From Candidatus Sulfopaludibacter sp. SbA3 (GTDB taxonomy: Bacteria; Acidobacteriota; Terriglobia; Bryobacterales; Bryobacteraceae), in the NCBI GenBank assembly GCA_945890485.1, contig CAMDCN010000013.1:62001-126000 (forward strand): a DNA stretch of 64,000 nt, given 5' to 3'. The notes under the pieces were generated by a model. It was not told the origin of the DNA, did not search any database, and was given only the letters and a program-made list of their open reading frames with translations. Numbering within the stretch: position 1 is the first letter of the stretch; every line of letters begins with the position of its first letter. The position numbers were made by a program, and so were the translations under genes. Of the stretch, positions 48,301 to 56,417 are shown piece by piece.

Positions 48301-49629
48301 GGTCACCGGACAGGCCGAGTTGTCTTCATTGCTGATGGCAACCGTCAACGCACCCTCCGCGGCGCCGCTCACATCCAGTTGGAAGACAAAGTCCGCGCCG
48401 CCGCTGGCCGCCACGGCGGTGTTGGCGCCGACTTTGTTGAGATTCGTCAAACCCGTCGCGCCCATGCTCAATCCGGAAGAGCCGCTCACGCGACCCCACG
48501 TAGCGGCAGCCGTGAGCGCTGAAGTCAGGAACACCGCCTGTTCTGTCGCCCCATCACTCCAGTTCAGCGTGATCCTTGCGTGGCTGCCCATAGCTCCCGG
48601 CTCGCCGTAAAGGAAGTAGCTCCCGGGTTGCAAGTTCACGCTCCGGTTGGCTGCGTTCAACAAGGGCGCTGTCGCACTTGGCAGAGAGACTCCCAGCGTA
48701 TACGTAGAATCCGGCAGCGTCGTCCATACGTTGCCATTCCCGCCGAAAACGTTTGTGCTGTTCACTGATCCCATCTCAAGCCGCAGTCCGGTTATGGTGC
48801 GAGTCGCACTGCCTCCGCCTCCTGTCGACGAGCACGGGCCCACGGTCTTTCGCGCGCTCCCGGTCCGCTGATTGTTCACATTCACCCGTACCTCCACGTC
48901 CGCGCTTCGTGTCGCGTCGGTGGGCGGATAGGAGATCGTGCATTGTCCTGCACTGGGGCAAGTGACGCCCGCGTTCTTCACTGTCGTCCCCTCGAGGACG
49001 GTGAAGTTGGAGACCGTCAAGCCGGAGACCAGAGCGCCTGCCGAGTCCCGCACGGTTACGGGCAGCTTCTTCGTTGCCGGGCAACTGCTGTTGTCTTCGG
49101 CTCCAATCGCCACGGATAAGTCGTTCACCGGCAATGGATTGGGGTTCGTGATCGTTATCTGAATCGTGCCTGTGTTCGGGGCCGCGAAATCGAATGCTCC
49201 GAGTCCAAGGAAGTAGGTGCCCGCACGGAGCGCCGGCGAGGATCCCAGAGTGATCCGCAAATCCTTCGTTAGAATGGATTCCGTCGAGTGGTCAGAAATC
49301 ACCTGCCCGTTCGTGCCGATGCGGGGATCGGACCCGAAGTTAGCGTAAAGCTCAATGTCGGAACCCGTCGTCAGACGGATCCGTAGTTCCGTGGCGCCCT
49401 GGGGAATCTTGATGGTGTAGCCAAAGTCTCCAATGAAGAGAGTCGGCCGCGAAAACGCTGGCAGCGCAAAATTCACGATGGAGCCGTTTACAAGCTCGGT
49501 CTGGACCTGCCGGCCGTCGAGCGAACTCTCCCGGACTCCACCGTCTGAACTGATCTGCCGCTGACCGGTTTCCGCCAAAATCACGCCGGCTTGCAAGAGC
49601 AACGCCAAGAGAACACGCTGGGATCGCAT
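45310..49629 (-). CDS. Giant secreted VWA/BACON protein with Solibacter C-terminal domain
   Basis: A 1439-residue secreted protein with a signal peptide (about 1-19). Order: pre-peptidase-C-like region (about 40-165); module A (176-266, EDNSSCPATKKLPVTV); a beta-rich region (275-430); module B, split in two (433-481 and 664-701) around an inserted VWA domain (about 494-663, MIDAS DTSGS at 501-505); BACON-like repeats (about 740-915, each with a CAWxA core); a Solibacter-type C-terminal domain (about 925-1180, NGIVNSASGVPPSLPGG); and a further beta-rich tail. It is probably an extracellular adhesin or ligand-binding surface protein. The sigma/kinase gene pair lies just beyond its 3' end on the same strand. 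Confidence 0.88.
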   Translation of the reverse strand: MRSQRVLLALLLQAGVILAETGQRQISSDGGVRESSLDGRQVQTELVNGSIVNFALPAFSRPTLFIGDFGYTIKIPQGATELRIRLTTGSDIELYANFGSDPRIGTNGQVISDHSTESILTKDLRITLGSSPALRAGTYFLGLGAFDFAAPNTGTIQITITNPNPLPVNDLSVAIGAEDNSSCPATKKLPVTVRDSAGALVSGLTVSNFTVLEGTTVKNAGVTCPSAGQCTISYPPTDATRSADVEVRVNVNNQRTGSARKTVGPCSSTGGGGSATRTITGLRLEMGSVNSTNVFGGNGNVWTTLPDSTYTLGVSLPSATAPLLNAANRSVNLQPGSYFLYGEPGAMGSHARITLNWSDGATEQAVFLTSALTAAATWGRVSGSSGLSMGATGLTNLNKVGANTAVAASGGADFVFQLDVSGAAEGALTVAISNEDNSACPVTKKLVVSVVDGSGQAVTGLTSSNFTLTENQVSRPVSVTCSSSGGSGSAGSGAAVAIVIDTSGSLSTTDLVNEKAAAVSLVNSLGASDQVAVYNFDSVVTKKQAFTTNKQLANTAINSLSIGGSTALYLAVFQAAQDLATIPGRRVMVLMTDGSNNVSGKTIDEAIAAAKAAQTAVYAVGFGSGINETVLQRIGSETGGTFTRGATSAELQALLQTVASNITSTCEVSYSPADPAREADVEVSVTAGTRTGRGTRRVSACQGSGGGGTTGVGWTVTPGCNYFVTPLSAAPPPAQSTGIIRVTTADTCAWNAHSEVPWVRLTAVRNANGKGSGAVDYVVSANPDPVTRTGRVITAAQVHTIVQAAGSSCTVTISPTTARMGPGGGSSTIVVSATTSTCAWTARSNDAWLKVGSPSSGTGAGRIPYTVDANATTSARTATMTVNGQTFTLTQEAGSIPGTPTVTENGIVNSASGVPPSLPGGALAQGSFFTIFAAGVGPTPPQQAEQFPLPTNLGGTRVQVRQGTRTVDCYLVFTSSTQINGIIPSNAPLGNAEMIVTFNGNASRAVPVRIAQHNFGIFATSQGRGPGIIQNFQTQLEQPLNTRSATAKPRQVIILWGTGAGPITAPDNVAPPAGNLPFPFEMTIGGKPANLLYTGRAPCCSGVDQIVAEVPDDAPQGCYVPVQVKAGDVWSNVVTMAIEPSGQVCKDAANPVSTLTSTGGKVGVVMLTRLSATINTVTDGEQKLDADLGVAAFPEVTAAGDLGFNMLTSMPPVGTCQAFAGVRDISELLGGAFGGPLQTTGASKMLDAGATLRVGSAGKTANLERSTNGTYLGLLGGSIPLPGAPAMVPLDAGTFTISGTGGPDVGAFNASITLRPPLNWTNRSQLGVIDRKAPFRVDWTGGTPGESLLVLGYGTDQTNKASSGFVCVAEAGNGNFTVPASALANLPAVQAAGDLGEKFGLLGLFSFRSAGQVAPFQAPGLDLGLVIGAQIEARSIEIK

Positions 49630-49812
49630 GAACTAAATCTCCGAATATAGGATTGATATGTCTGGTTACGACATTCCTTCGGGAATCGGCTCACGGCACG
49701 GTCGATTAAAATTTTTGCTTCCATTCACAGAGTTCGGCCCGTGGTCGAAATCTCTTGTAGGCGCGGAAGTGATCGCGCTTAACAGAAAGAACTTACAAGG
49801 GAAATCATCAAC

Positions 49813-49941
49813 ATGAAGCGTTTATTCACCATTGCTCTCGGACTCACCTTCGCGTTCGGCACCTTCGCCCTCGCTGACGACCACAAGAAGAAGGAAGAGC
49901 CCAAGAAGGACGATCACAACAAGAAGAAGCCCGGCCACTAA
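49813..49941 (+). CDS. Small secreted charged peptide (42 residues)
   Basis: A 42-residue frame: a signal peptide (about 1-21, MKRLFTIALGLTFAFGTFAL then AD) and a mature part of only about 21 residues made of Lys, Asp, Glu, His and Pro (DDHKKKEEPKKDDHNKKK). A purine-rich AAGGGAAA lies about 10 bases before the ATG. The organisation is that of a genuine small secreted protein. The mature peptide could bind metals or nucleic acids. It is too short for standard gene finders. Confidence 0.7.
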   Translation: MKRLFTIALGLTFAFGTFALADDHKKKEEPKKDDHNKKKPGH

Positions 49942-49974
49942 GCTCGGGTCCTCTCGCGGCTGGCCGCTCCATCG

Positions 49975-50745
49975 TTACCCGATCAGCGGCCGGCCGCCCA
50001 GCGCTCGCACCAGCAGCCACACCGTCGCGCCCGCCCACCCCGCCGCCGCTCCCCATACCAACGCAACACTTCCCACCCAATAGCCCAACAGCGGAAGCGC
50101 TTGCAGCGCGTGCATCCCAACAAAGTGGGCCACCCGCAGGTCGCCGCCCTTCGTACTCCAATTTAGAAGCGGCAGCCCCGGCCCTCCGTCGTTCACGCCG
50201 ACCGCATGTTGCAGTCTCGACGCCATGAGTCCGCCTTCGAATCCCGCCAGCACGAACAAAATGATTCCTAGCCGAATTCCCCACAGATACGCCGGAGTCA
50301 GGCCAATGGTTGGCGATGTCTGCCAGCAGTGCCACGCCCCACCCAGCGCCGCGAGCATGTTGATGACGATCATCACCCCCATCGATCCGAAAACGAACCC
50401 ATCGAACCCAGTCGCCACGTTGAAGTGCGACCCTACGCCGCGCGCCGCCTGGCCAAAAATACAGACCGTCTCATAAATCAACGTGCCTGCGATCACCCAA
50501 CTCACCGCTGCCTTCGCTCCGCCCGATGCGTTGGCATGATGATAAATCCATCCAAAAGTTGCCGTGTACAGCACTATGGAAACCGCGAACTTCATCGGTT
50601 TGACCCAGATGTTGATGCCTGCCAACTGCCTGCCGTCAATCTGCGAGAGCGCCAAAGCCGCGATAAACAGAATCGCGTGTGCTGCCGCCGTCCATCCCAG
50701 GACCTCATTTCTCCGCAGCAACTCCGAAAGCATCCTGGTCTCCAT
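49975..50745 (-). CDS. Polytopic membrane protein of unknown family
   Basis: A 256-residue protein with about seven hydrophobic segments (for example AAHAILFIAALALSQ, FAVSIVLYTATFGWIYHH, MGVMIVINMLAALGGAW, LGIILFVLAGFEGGLM). ATG 50733 is an equal start. It overlaps the upstream ABA4-like gene by up to 41 bases. I do not recognise a named family and give no function; a role beside the ABA4-like protein is only suggested by coupling. Confidence 0.7.
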   Translation of the reverse strand: METRMLSELLRRNEVLGWTAAAHAILFIAALALSQIDGRQLAGINIWVKPMKFAVSIVLYTATFGWIYHHANASGGAKAAVSWVIAGTLIYETVCIFGQAARGVGSHFNVATGFDGFVFGSMGVMIVINMLAALGGAWHCWQTSPTIGLTPAYLWGIRLGIILFVLAGFEGGLMASRLQHAVGVNDGGPGLPLLNWSTKGGDLRVAHFVGMHALQALPLLGYWVGSVALVWGAAAGWAGATVWLLVRALGGRPLIG

Positions 50746-51133
50746 TGAGCAGATAGAAGAGGCCCAGTCCCGCCGGGCCCAGCAAGAAGGTCAGCGGTAG
50801 ACAAGGGAGAATACGCCAAAGGGCAAGGCCACGCCGCTGCCCTTGCGCCACAATCCACGAACCACAAAACAAGTCGAACGCCAGGTAGTGAACCCAGCCT
50901 CCGGCCAGAACCCAAGGGTTCGAGAACAATTTCGCCACGTTTTCGAGCGTATCGAACCCGCCCTCTCCCTCGCCCCAATGCAGCCCCAGCACCGCCACGT
51001 AGCAAAAGCAAAATCCGCAAACGAGGCCCCGCGCCACCGGGACACTCCAGCGCCATCTCGGAGCAAGCACTAGAGGAAGCCAGCCGAACAATGCCACCGT
51101 GTTGGCGATACTGAAGAATTCGGACGGCGTCAT
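50705..51133 (-). CDS. ABA4-like (DUF4281) membrane protein
   Basis: ATG 51133 overlaps the GNAT stop as ATGA and gives 142 residues with about four membrane segments. Motifs such as IANTVALFGWLPLVLAPR and WVHYLAFDLFCGSWIV match the ABA4-like family. Plant ABA4 is required for neoxanthin formation, but bacterial homologues are uncharacterised. Next to another membrane protein in a coupled minus-strand set. Confidence 0.8.
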   Translation of the reverse strand: MTPSEFFSIANTVALFGWLPLVLAPRWRWSVPVARGLVCGFCFCYVAVLGLHWGEGEGGFDTLENVAKLFSNPWVLAGGWVHYLAFDLFCGSWIVAQGQRRGLALWRILPCLPLTFLLGPAGLGLFYLLNGDQDAFGVAAEK

Positions 51134-51687
51134 CGCGCCATTAACTCCTCCAAGTGCGTCTTCACCCCCGGCCACTCCTCCCGGATCACCGAGAAGTAGA
51201 CGGTGTCCCGGATCCGGCCGCTCCAAGTGACCATGTGCCGCCGCAGGGTCCCTTCTTCTTTGGCGCCGATCCTTCGCATCGCGTTCTGGGAGCGAAGATT
51301 CAGCATGTCTGTCTTCAACTCCACGCGGTTCAGGCCCATTTCTTCAAACGCTTGGGTCAGTAACAGGTACTTGCACTCGGTATTCACCCCGGTCCGCTGA
51401 AACTCGGGGGCGTACCACGTGGATCCGATCTCCAAGCGGCGATGGGCCATCTCCATGTTCATGTAGCGCGTCGATCCCGCTAAACGGCCCGTCGCCCGGT
51501 GCCGAACCGCGAACGCCTGGGTCTTCGCATCGGCGATTGCCCGGACAATATACGCGCTCATCTCCTCCGGACTTGTCACCCGCTCGATTCCAACGTCCCA
51601 AAGGGAAGGGTCCAGGCCGATCGCACTGAGCTCCGGCTGGTGATCCATGGACAAGGGTTCCAACTGGACAATGTTTCCCGCAATCAT
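51130..51687 (-). CDS. GNAT family N-acetyltransferase
   Basis: A 185-residue RimJ/RimL-like acetyltransferase. Conserved features: RLAGSTRYMNM and RRLEIGSTWYAPEFQRTGVNTECK (acetyl-CoA-binding region), followed by LNRVELKTDMLNLRSQNAM. The substrate, a protein N-terminus or a small amine, is unknown. It lies divergent from the sulfatase gene, with 23 bases between start codons. Confidence 0.9.
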   Translation of the reverse strand: MIAGNIVQLEPLSMDHQPELSAIGLDPSLWDVGIERVTSPEEMSAYIVRAIADAKTQAFAVRHRATGRLAGSTRYMNMEMAHRRLEIGSTWYAPEFQRTGVNTECKYLLLTQAFEEMGLNRVELKTDMLNLRSQNAMRRIGAKEEGTLRRHMVTWSGRIRDTVYFSVIREEWPGVKTHLEELMAR

Positions 51688-51710
51688 TCCTTGCTACAGT
51701 AGCGATTCAG

Positions 51711-53024
51711 ATGAACCGTCGCAACTTCCTGTTCGCCCTCGCCGCGCCAAAGCCCCGGCCCAACTTCTTGTTCCTGTTCTCCGACGATCAGCGATTCGAC
51801 ACCATCCGCGCGCTCGGCAATCGGGAGATCCAGACGCCGAATCTCGACCGGCTCTGTGCTCGCGGTGTCGCCTTTACCCAAGCCTCCATCATGGGCGGCA
51901 ACCAGCCGGCCGTGTGTATGCCATCCCGGGCCATGCTGATGACCGGTCAGTCGCTGTATCATGCCACCGACGCCGTGGCCGGTAAGCGCCCGTATCATCT
52001 CTGGCCCGCGGTCTTCGCCCAAGCCGGATACCAAACCTATGGGGCAGGGAAGTGGCACAACGGCCCAAAGCTCTATCACGAAGCCTTCACCGCCGGCGGC
52101 CCCATCTTCTTTGGCGGAATGAACGACCACTACCGCACCCCGCTTCACCGCTACAATGCCTCCGCGCAGTACCCGCCCGCCGCGGCGGAACGATCGCCCA
52201 AACAATCTGCCAGCGAATTGTTTACCGATGGACTGCTCGGATTTCTGCAGCGCCGCGACAAAACGAAGCCATTCTGCGCCTATGTGGCGTTTACTGCGCC
52301 CCACGATCCCCGCCAGGCCCCGCCCGAGTGGCAGGCGAAGTATCCAGTCGACAAGATCAAGTTGCCGCAGAATTTCCTGCCGAAGCATCCGTTCGACAAC
52401 GGCGAGCTAGAGATTCGCGATGAGAAGTTGCTGCCGTTTCCGCGGACGCCGGAGGCCGTGAAGAAAGAGATCGCCGACTACTACGCGCTGATTTCGCATC
52501 TCGATAGCCAGATCGGCCGCATTCTCGATGCGGTGGATGAGAACACGATCATCGTGTTTGCCGGCGACAACGGGTTGGCTGTCGGCCAGCATGGATTGTT
52601 AGGGAAGCAGAATTTGTACGACCACTCGATTCGCGTGCCTCTGCTTGTGGCGGGTCCCGGAATTAAGAAAGGCCGGAAGAGTTCGGCGCTTGTGTATGTT
52701 CAAGACTGCTTCGCCACGCTGTGCGATCTCGCCGGGTTGCCGAAGCCTGCTACTGTCGAGGGAGAATCGTTCGCCCCGGCGCCACGCGGCGAGCAGTTTG
52801 TGGGCCGGGCCAGCACCTTTCATGTGTATCGCGATTTTCAACGCGCCGTTCGGACACGGACGCACAAGCTAATCCGCTACACGGTAAAGGGGGTCACTAC
52901 GAAGCAACTCTTTGATCTTGGCCGGGATCCGCTTGAGATGACAAACCGAATTGACGACCCGAGCCAAGCGAAACGCATCGCCGAACTGGAGGCCGAACTC
53001 AGCCGTTGGGAGAAGCTGGTTTAG
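51711..53024 (+). CDS. Type I sulfatase with twin-arginine-like N-terminus
   Basis: A 437-residue arylsulfatase-family enzyme. The N-terminus carries Asn-Arg-Arg-Asn-Phe (2-6) and a short hydrophobic stretch, like a Tat signal. The metal site is at LFSDDQRFD, and Cys69 in CMPSR (CxPSR) would be converted to formylglycine by a separate enzyme not encoded here. AGDNGLAVGQHG and KHPFDNGE are further conserved segments. Sulfatases release sulfate from sulfated polysaccharides or other esters. Convergent with the RidA-like gene by 4 bases. Confidence 0.93.
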   Translation: MNRRNFLFALAAPKPRPNFLFLFSDDQRFDTIRALGNREIQTPNLDRLCARGVAFTQASIMGGNQPAVCMPSRAMLMTGQSLYHATDAVAGKRPYHLWPAVFAQAGYQTYGAGKWHNGPKLYHEAFTAGGPIFFGGMNDHYRTPLHRYNASAQYPPAAAERSPKQSASELFTDGLLGFLQRRDKTKPFCAYVAFTAPHDPRQAPPEWQAKYPVDKIKLPQNFLPKHPFDNGELEIRDEKLLPFPRTPEAVKKEIADYYALISHLDSQIGRILDAVDENTIIVFAGDNGLAVGQHGLLGKQNLYDHSIRVPLLVAGPGIKKGRKSSALVYVQDCFATLCDLAGLPKPATVEGESFAPAPRGEQFVGRASTFHVYRDFQRAVRTRTHKLIRYTVKGVTTKQLFDLGRDPLEMTNRIDDPSQAKRIAELEAELSRWEKLV

Positions 53025-54121
53025 GGCGTGGGACGAACCGCGACGACAGAAACCTGTTCGACCATCGGCCAAGTGCCGTTGGCCTGCTCTTTACGAACGA
53101 CCGGGGCGAGGGGCTGGACCGTCGTGCGTGTCGGCGGGATCTGCGGGAAAAAGCTCCCATAAATTCCATTCATTTTGCCAAACTCGGCGAGGTCGTCGAC
53201 GTACACATTCGACTGCACGCAGTGGCTGAAGTTCAGGCCAGCTTCTTCGAGTCCGTCGAGCAGGTTGCGCATCGTCTGACGTACCTGAAGTTCGACCGTC
53301 GGGGCATAGATGCCCGAATTCGGCCCGGGAATGAAGCCGGACTTCGCGGAGCAGTAGAGGGTATCGCCGGCCCAGACGCAGGGGCTGGCGGTCTGGCTCG
53401 GTGCCATGTTGCGAGGGCGGACGACGCGGCGGTCCTTCCGATCCTTAACGGCGACGCCGGTGATCGCAATCTTCGCGCCGTTGGGGAGCTCGTTCACCAC
53501 CAGCGAGGCGCGCGCCGGGGCGTCTCCCGCGGCGAACAAGGGCGCGTAGGCCTTGTTCATTTCAGCGAGACTGAGGTCGGGCGTGACATAAACGTTAACG
53601 AAAACCAGATTCCCGAGATCGGGCACGGCCTTCTTCAGCAAGTCCATCGCGGCGGCGGGGGTAGCGGCGTAGAGTCCGGGGATGTAGGTGCGGTCGAGGG
53701 TTTTCTTCGTCGCGACAGCGTTGATTTCGACCGGAGTTTCGGTCGGCATCCGCTTCACACCCAGCACGGCGCGGACGGGCCCGGCGCCGGGGAAGTATTC
53801 CTTCCAAACTTTGTCCATGACGGGGTAGTTCGTCATATCCGAAAGGTATACCTGGCTATAGATGATGTCCGCCAGGGTAAGGCCGCCGCCTTCCACGATC
53901 GCTTTCACGTTTTCGAGGCACTGACGCGTCTGACCCTCGAAGGTGGCCGCCATTTGATTGTTGGCGTCGCGCGCTCCCTGCCCACTCACATAAAGGACGC
54001 CGTTGGCCATAACCCCGGGCGTGTAGGGGCCTACCGGCTTCGGACCAACCTTCGGATAAACAGCCGACTTTTCAGCGGCCAGCATCGTGAATGCCAGAAA
54101 GAGGGCGGAGAAGAGACGCAT
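53021..54121 (-). CDS. Secreted tandem RidA-like (YjgF) protein
   Basis: ATG 54121 (366 residues) starts 7 bases after the frr stop; the longer frame starting inside frr is rejected. A signal peptide (about 1-16) precedes three RidA-like units: about 27-137 (GPYTPGVMANGVLYVSGQG), a shorter one about 148-226, and about 237-363. Each has the family Arg: Arg117 (PVRAV), Arg204 (PARASL) and Arg332 (PTRTTV). RidA normally is a homotrimer of single domains that hydrolyses reactive enamines or imines. The tandem chain may be a single-chain pseudotrimer, exported to the periplasm. Confidence 0.85.
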   Translation of the reverse strand: MRLFSALFLAFTMLAAEKSAVYPKVGPKPVGPYTPGVMANGVLYVSGQGARDANNQMAATFEGQTRQCLENVKAIVEGGGLTLADIIYSQVYLSDMTNYPVMDKVWKEYFPGAGPVRAVLGVKRMPTETPVEINAVATKKTLDRTYIPGLYAATPAAAMDLLKKAVPDLGNLVFVNVYVTPDLSLAEMNKAYAPLFAAGDAPARASLVVNELPNGAKIAITGVAVKDRKDRRVVRPRNMAPSQTASPCVWAGDTLYCSAKSGFIPGPNSGIYAPTVELQVRQTMRNLLDGLEEAGLNFSHCVQSNVYVDDLAEFGKMNGIYGSFFPQIPPTRTTVQPLAPVVRKEQANGTWPMVEQVSVVAVRPTP

Positions 54122-54128
54122 CGGGAGC

Positions 54129-54707
54129 CTACTTGACGTCGAGCAGTTCTTTTTCTTTGGCTTTGGCAACTTGGTCGAGTTTGGCGATCAGGCTGTCCGT
54201 AAGCTTTTGGTTGTCTTCGAGGGCGCGGCGCTCGTCGTCTTCACTGATCGCCTTGTCCTTGAGCAGCTTTTTCACGGCGTCATTCGCATCACGGCGAATG
54301 TTGCGGATGGCTACGCGATGATCTTCGGCGATGCCGAGCAGCTTCTTGACGAGTTCCTTGCGGCGTTCCTGGTTCAGGGGCGGAATCGGCAGGCGAATCA
54401 GGACGCCATCGTTCGAGGGATTCAAGCCGAGATCGGAGTTGCGGATCGCGGTTTCGATCGCCTTGATCTGAGACCGATCGAACGGCGTAACGGTGATCAT
54501 GGCCGGCTCGGGCACATGGAGTGTCGCCACATGCGAGATGGGCGAGAGCATGCCATACGCTTCCACCTGAATCGAATCGAGCAGGTTGATGGACGCCCGG
54601 CCGGTGCGGATCGACGCCGCATCGTGCTGCATATCGGCGACTACCTTTTCCATGCGCTGCTTAGCGTGCGCTTCTACTTCCTTAACGGTCGTGAAAGGTT
54701 GCGACAT
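54129..54707 (-). CDS. frr: Ribosome recycling factor
   Basis: A 192-residue protein with the conserved RTGRASINLLDSI, NLNPSNDG-like (GLNPSNDGVLIRLPIPPL) and RRDANDAVKKLLKDKAI segments. Frr splits post-termination ribosomes with EF-G. It follows pyrH by 13 bases, as in most bacteria. Confidence 0.97.
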   Translation of the reverse strand: MSQPFTTVKEVEAHAKQRMEKVVADMQHDAASIRTGRASINLLDSIQVEAYGMLSPISHVATLHVPEPAMITVTPFDRSQIKAIETAIRNSDLGLNPSNDGVLIRLPIPPLNQERRKELVKKLLGIAEDHRVAIRNIRRDANDAVKKLLKDKAISEDDERRALEDNQKLTDSLIAKLDQVAKAKEKELLDVK

Positions 54708-54720
54708 AAGAAGAATTCCT

Positions 54721-55428
54721 TCAACAGATCAGAGTGCCGACGGGTTCACCCATCGCCATACGCATTATATTGCCAGCCGTCCGCAGGTTGAAGACGCGGA
54801 TGGGCAGTTTGTTTTCGCGGCACATGGCGACAGCGGACGCGTCCATGACGGCGAGCGAATTCGCAAGCACTTCGTGGAACGTGACGGTCTCGAACATCAC
54901 CGCGTCGGGATGCTTGCGCGGATCTTTGTTGTAGACGCCGTCAACACCGGTGGCCTTCGCGACCACTTCGGCGTGAATCTCGAGGGCGCGGAGGGTCGCG
55001 CCGGTATCGGTGGAGAAGTACGGGTTTGAAGTACCGGCCGCAAAAACGACGATCCGCCCCTTTTCCAGGTGGCGGATGGCGCGGCGGCGAATATAGGGTT
55101 CCGCCACCGAGGGGATGGTGATGGCGGTCATGACGCGGGTCGGCATGCCTTGGCGTTCCAGCGCGTCCTGCAGCGCCAGCGAATTGATGACGGTCGCGAG
55201 CATCCCCATATGGTCCGCAGTGACCCGGTCCATTTTTTTTGCTGCGGCCTGAACCCCGCGGAAAAAGTTGCCGCCGCCGACAACCAACCCTACTTGTACG
55301 CCCGCCTGGACGACTTCAGCGACTTCGCGGGCCATCGAATGCAGGCGGTCCTGATCGATACCGAAGCCGCTCTCTCCGGCGAGGACTTCGCCGGAGAGTT
55401 TCAGCAGGATTCGCTTGAAGGCGGCCAA
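54721..55428 (-). CDS. pyrH: UMP kinase
   Basis: A 235-residue amino-acid-kinase-fold protein starting at [17 protein letters not shown] with [10 protein letters not shown] and [14 protein letters not shown]. It phosphorylates UMP to UDP and is regulated by GTP and UTP in the family. It starts 3 bases after tsf. Confidence 0.97.
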   Translation of the reverse strand: MAAFKRILLKLSGEVLAGESGFGIDQDRLHSMAREVAEVVQAGVQVGLVVGGGNFFRGVQAAAKKMDRVTADHMGMLATVINSLALQDALERQGMPTRVMTAITIPSVAEPYIRRRAIRHLEKGRIVVFAAGTSNPYFSTDTGATLRALEIHAEVVAKATGVDGVYNKDPRKHPDAVMFETVTFHEVLANSLAVMDASAVAMCRENKLPIRVFNLRTAGNIMRMAMGEPVGTLIC

Positions 55429-55431
55429 GGG

Positions 55432-56328
55432 TTACTCCGCTTCCGGGGCGTCGGGGCCGGCGGTTTCGCCGACCTTGAACCGGACGAACTTGGCGATGGT
55501 GAGAGCAACGCCCATCTTCTTGTTGGACTGTTCGACCATCTGGCCGACCGTGACCGAGTTTTCCTTGATGAACGGCTGTTCGAGAAGGCAAACCTCTTCG
55601 TAATACTTGGACATGCGGCCTTCGAGCATCTTCTCGACGATGGCCGGGGGCTTTCCTTCGCGGATTGCACGCTCGCGCTGGATTTCCTTTTCCTTCTCGA
55701 CGTCGGCCGCGGTGACTTCCGTGCGGGCGATGAACTGGGGGTCGGCGGCGGCGATCTGCATCGCGACGTCGCGAACCAGTTCCTGGATCTCGTCGGAGGA
55801 GGTGGAAATACCCGTCGCCTGGATCAGGACGCCGAGCTGAGCGCCCGGGTGGATGTAGGCGCCGAGAACGCCGCCCGAGAGCTTCTCGAGGCGGGCGAGC
55901 TTCATGTTTTCGCCGATCTTGGCAACCTTGGCGGTGATGAGAGCTTCGATGGTGATCGAAGGATCCTTTGCGTAGGCTTCCTTCAGCAGGTCAGCGGGGG
56001 TGGTGACCGCAGCGGAGGCTAAGGCCTGCTCAGCGAGGTCGGCCACGAGGCCTTGGAAGTCATCGGTGCGGGCGACGAAATCGGATTCGCAGTTGAATTC
56101 CACGATGACACCGGAGGTCTTGTCGTCGGACAGCTTAATGACGATGGCGCCTTGCTTGGCGGAGCGGCCGGTTTTCTTGGCGGCCGAAGCGATGCCGCGC
56201 TTGCGGAGTTCTTCGATGCCCTTTTCGATATCGCCGCCGGCCGCTTCGAGGGCCTTCTTACATTCCATCATGCCCGCGCCGGTACGGTCGCGGAGCGCTT
56301 TCACCATTTGTGCGGTGATCTCAGCCAT
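55432..56328 (-). CDS. tsf: Translation elongation factor Ts
   Basis: A 298-residue protein with the N-terminal TDVGKVR-like signature (RTGAGMMECKKALEAAGGD), core domains with VIVEFNCESDFVAR, and a C-terminal helical module. EF-Ts exchanges GDP on EF-Tu. It is separated from rpsB by an 89-base spacer containing a strong hairpin. Confidence 0.97.
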   Translation of the reverse strand: MAEITAQMVKALRDRTGAGMMECKKALEAAGGDIEKGIEELRKRGIASAAKKTGRSAKQGAIVIKLSDDKTSGVIVEFNCESDFVARTDDFQGLVADLAEQALASAAVTTPADLLKEAYAKDPSITIEALITAKVAKIGENMKLARLEKLSGGVLGAYIHPGAQLGVLIQATGISTSSDEIQELVRDVAMQIAAADPQFIARTEVTAADVEKEKEIQRERAIREGKPPAIVEKMLEGRMSKYYEEVCLLEQPFIKENSVTVGQMVEQSNKKMGVALTIAKFVRFKVGETAGPDAPEAE

Positions 56329-56371
56329 AAAACCTCGTCAGATGTGGTTGGGGTAAGGGGAGGGGTAGGAA

Positions 56372-56395
56372 GCGGCGCCGGGAATCCAGCGCCGC
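56372..56395 (-). terminator. Hairpin between rpsB and tsf
   Basis: GCGGCGC (56372-56378) and GCGCCGC (56389-56395) form a perfect 7-pair stem with a 10-base loop, lying in the gap between the rpsB stop and the tsf start. A pyrimidine-rich run follows on the minus strand. It probably attenuates tsf relative to rpsB. Confidence 0.5.
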
Positions 56396-56417
56396 CAAGT
56401 TACTGACTTACTGGGAC

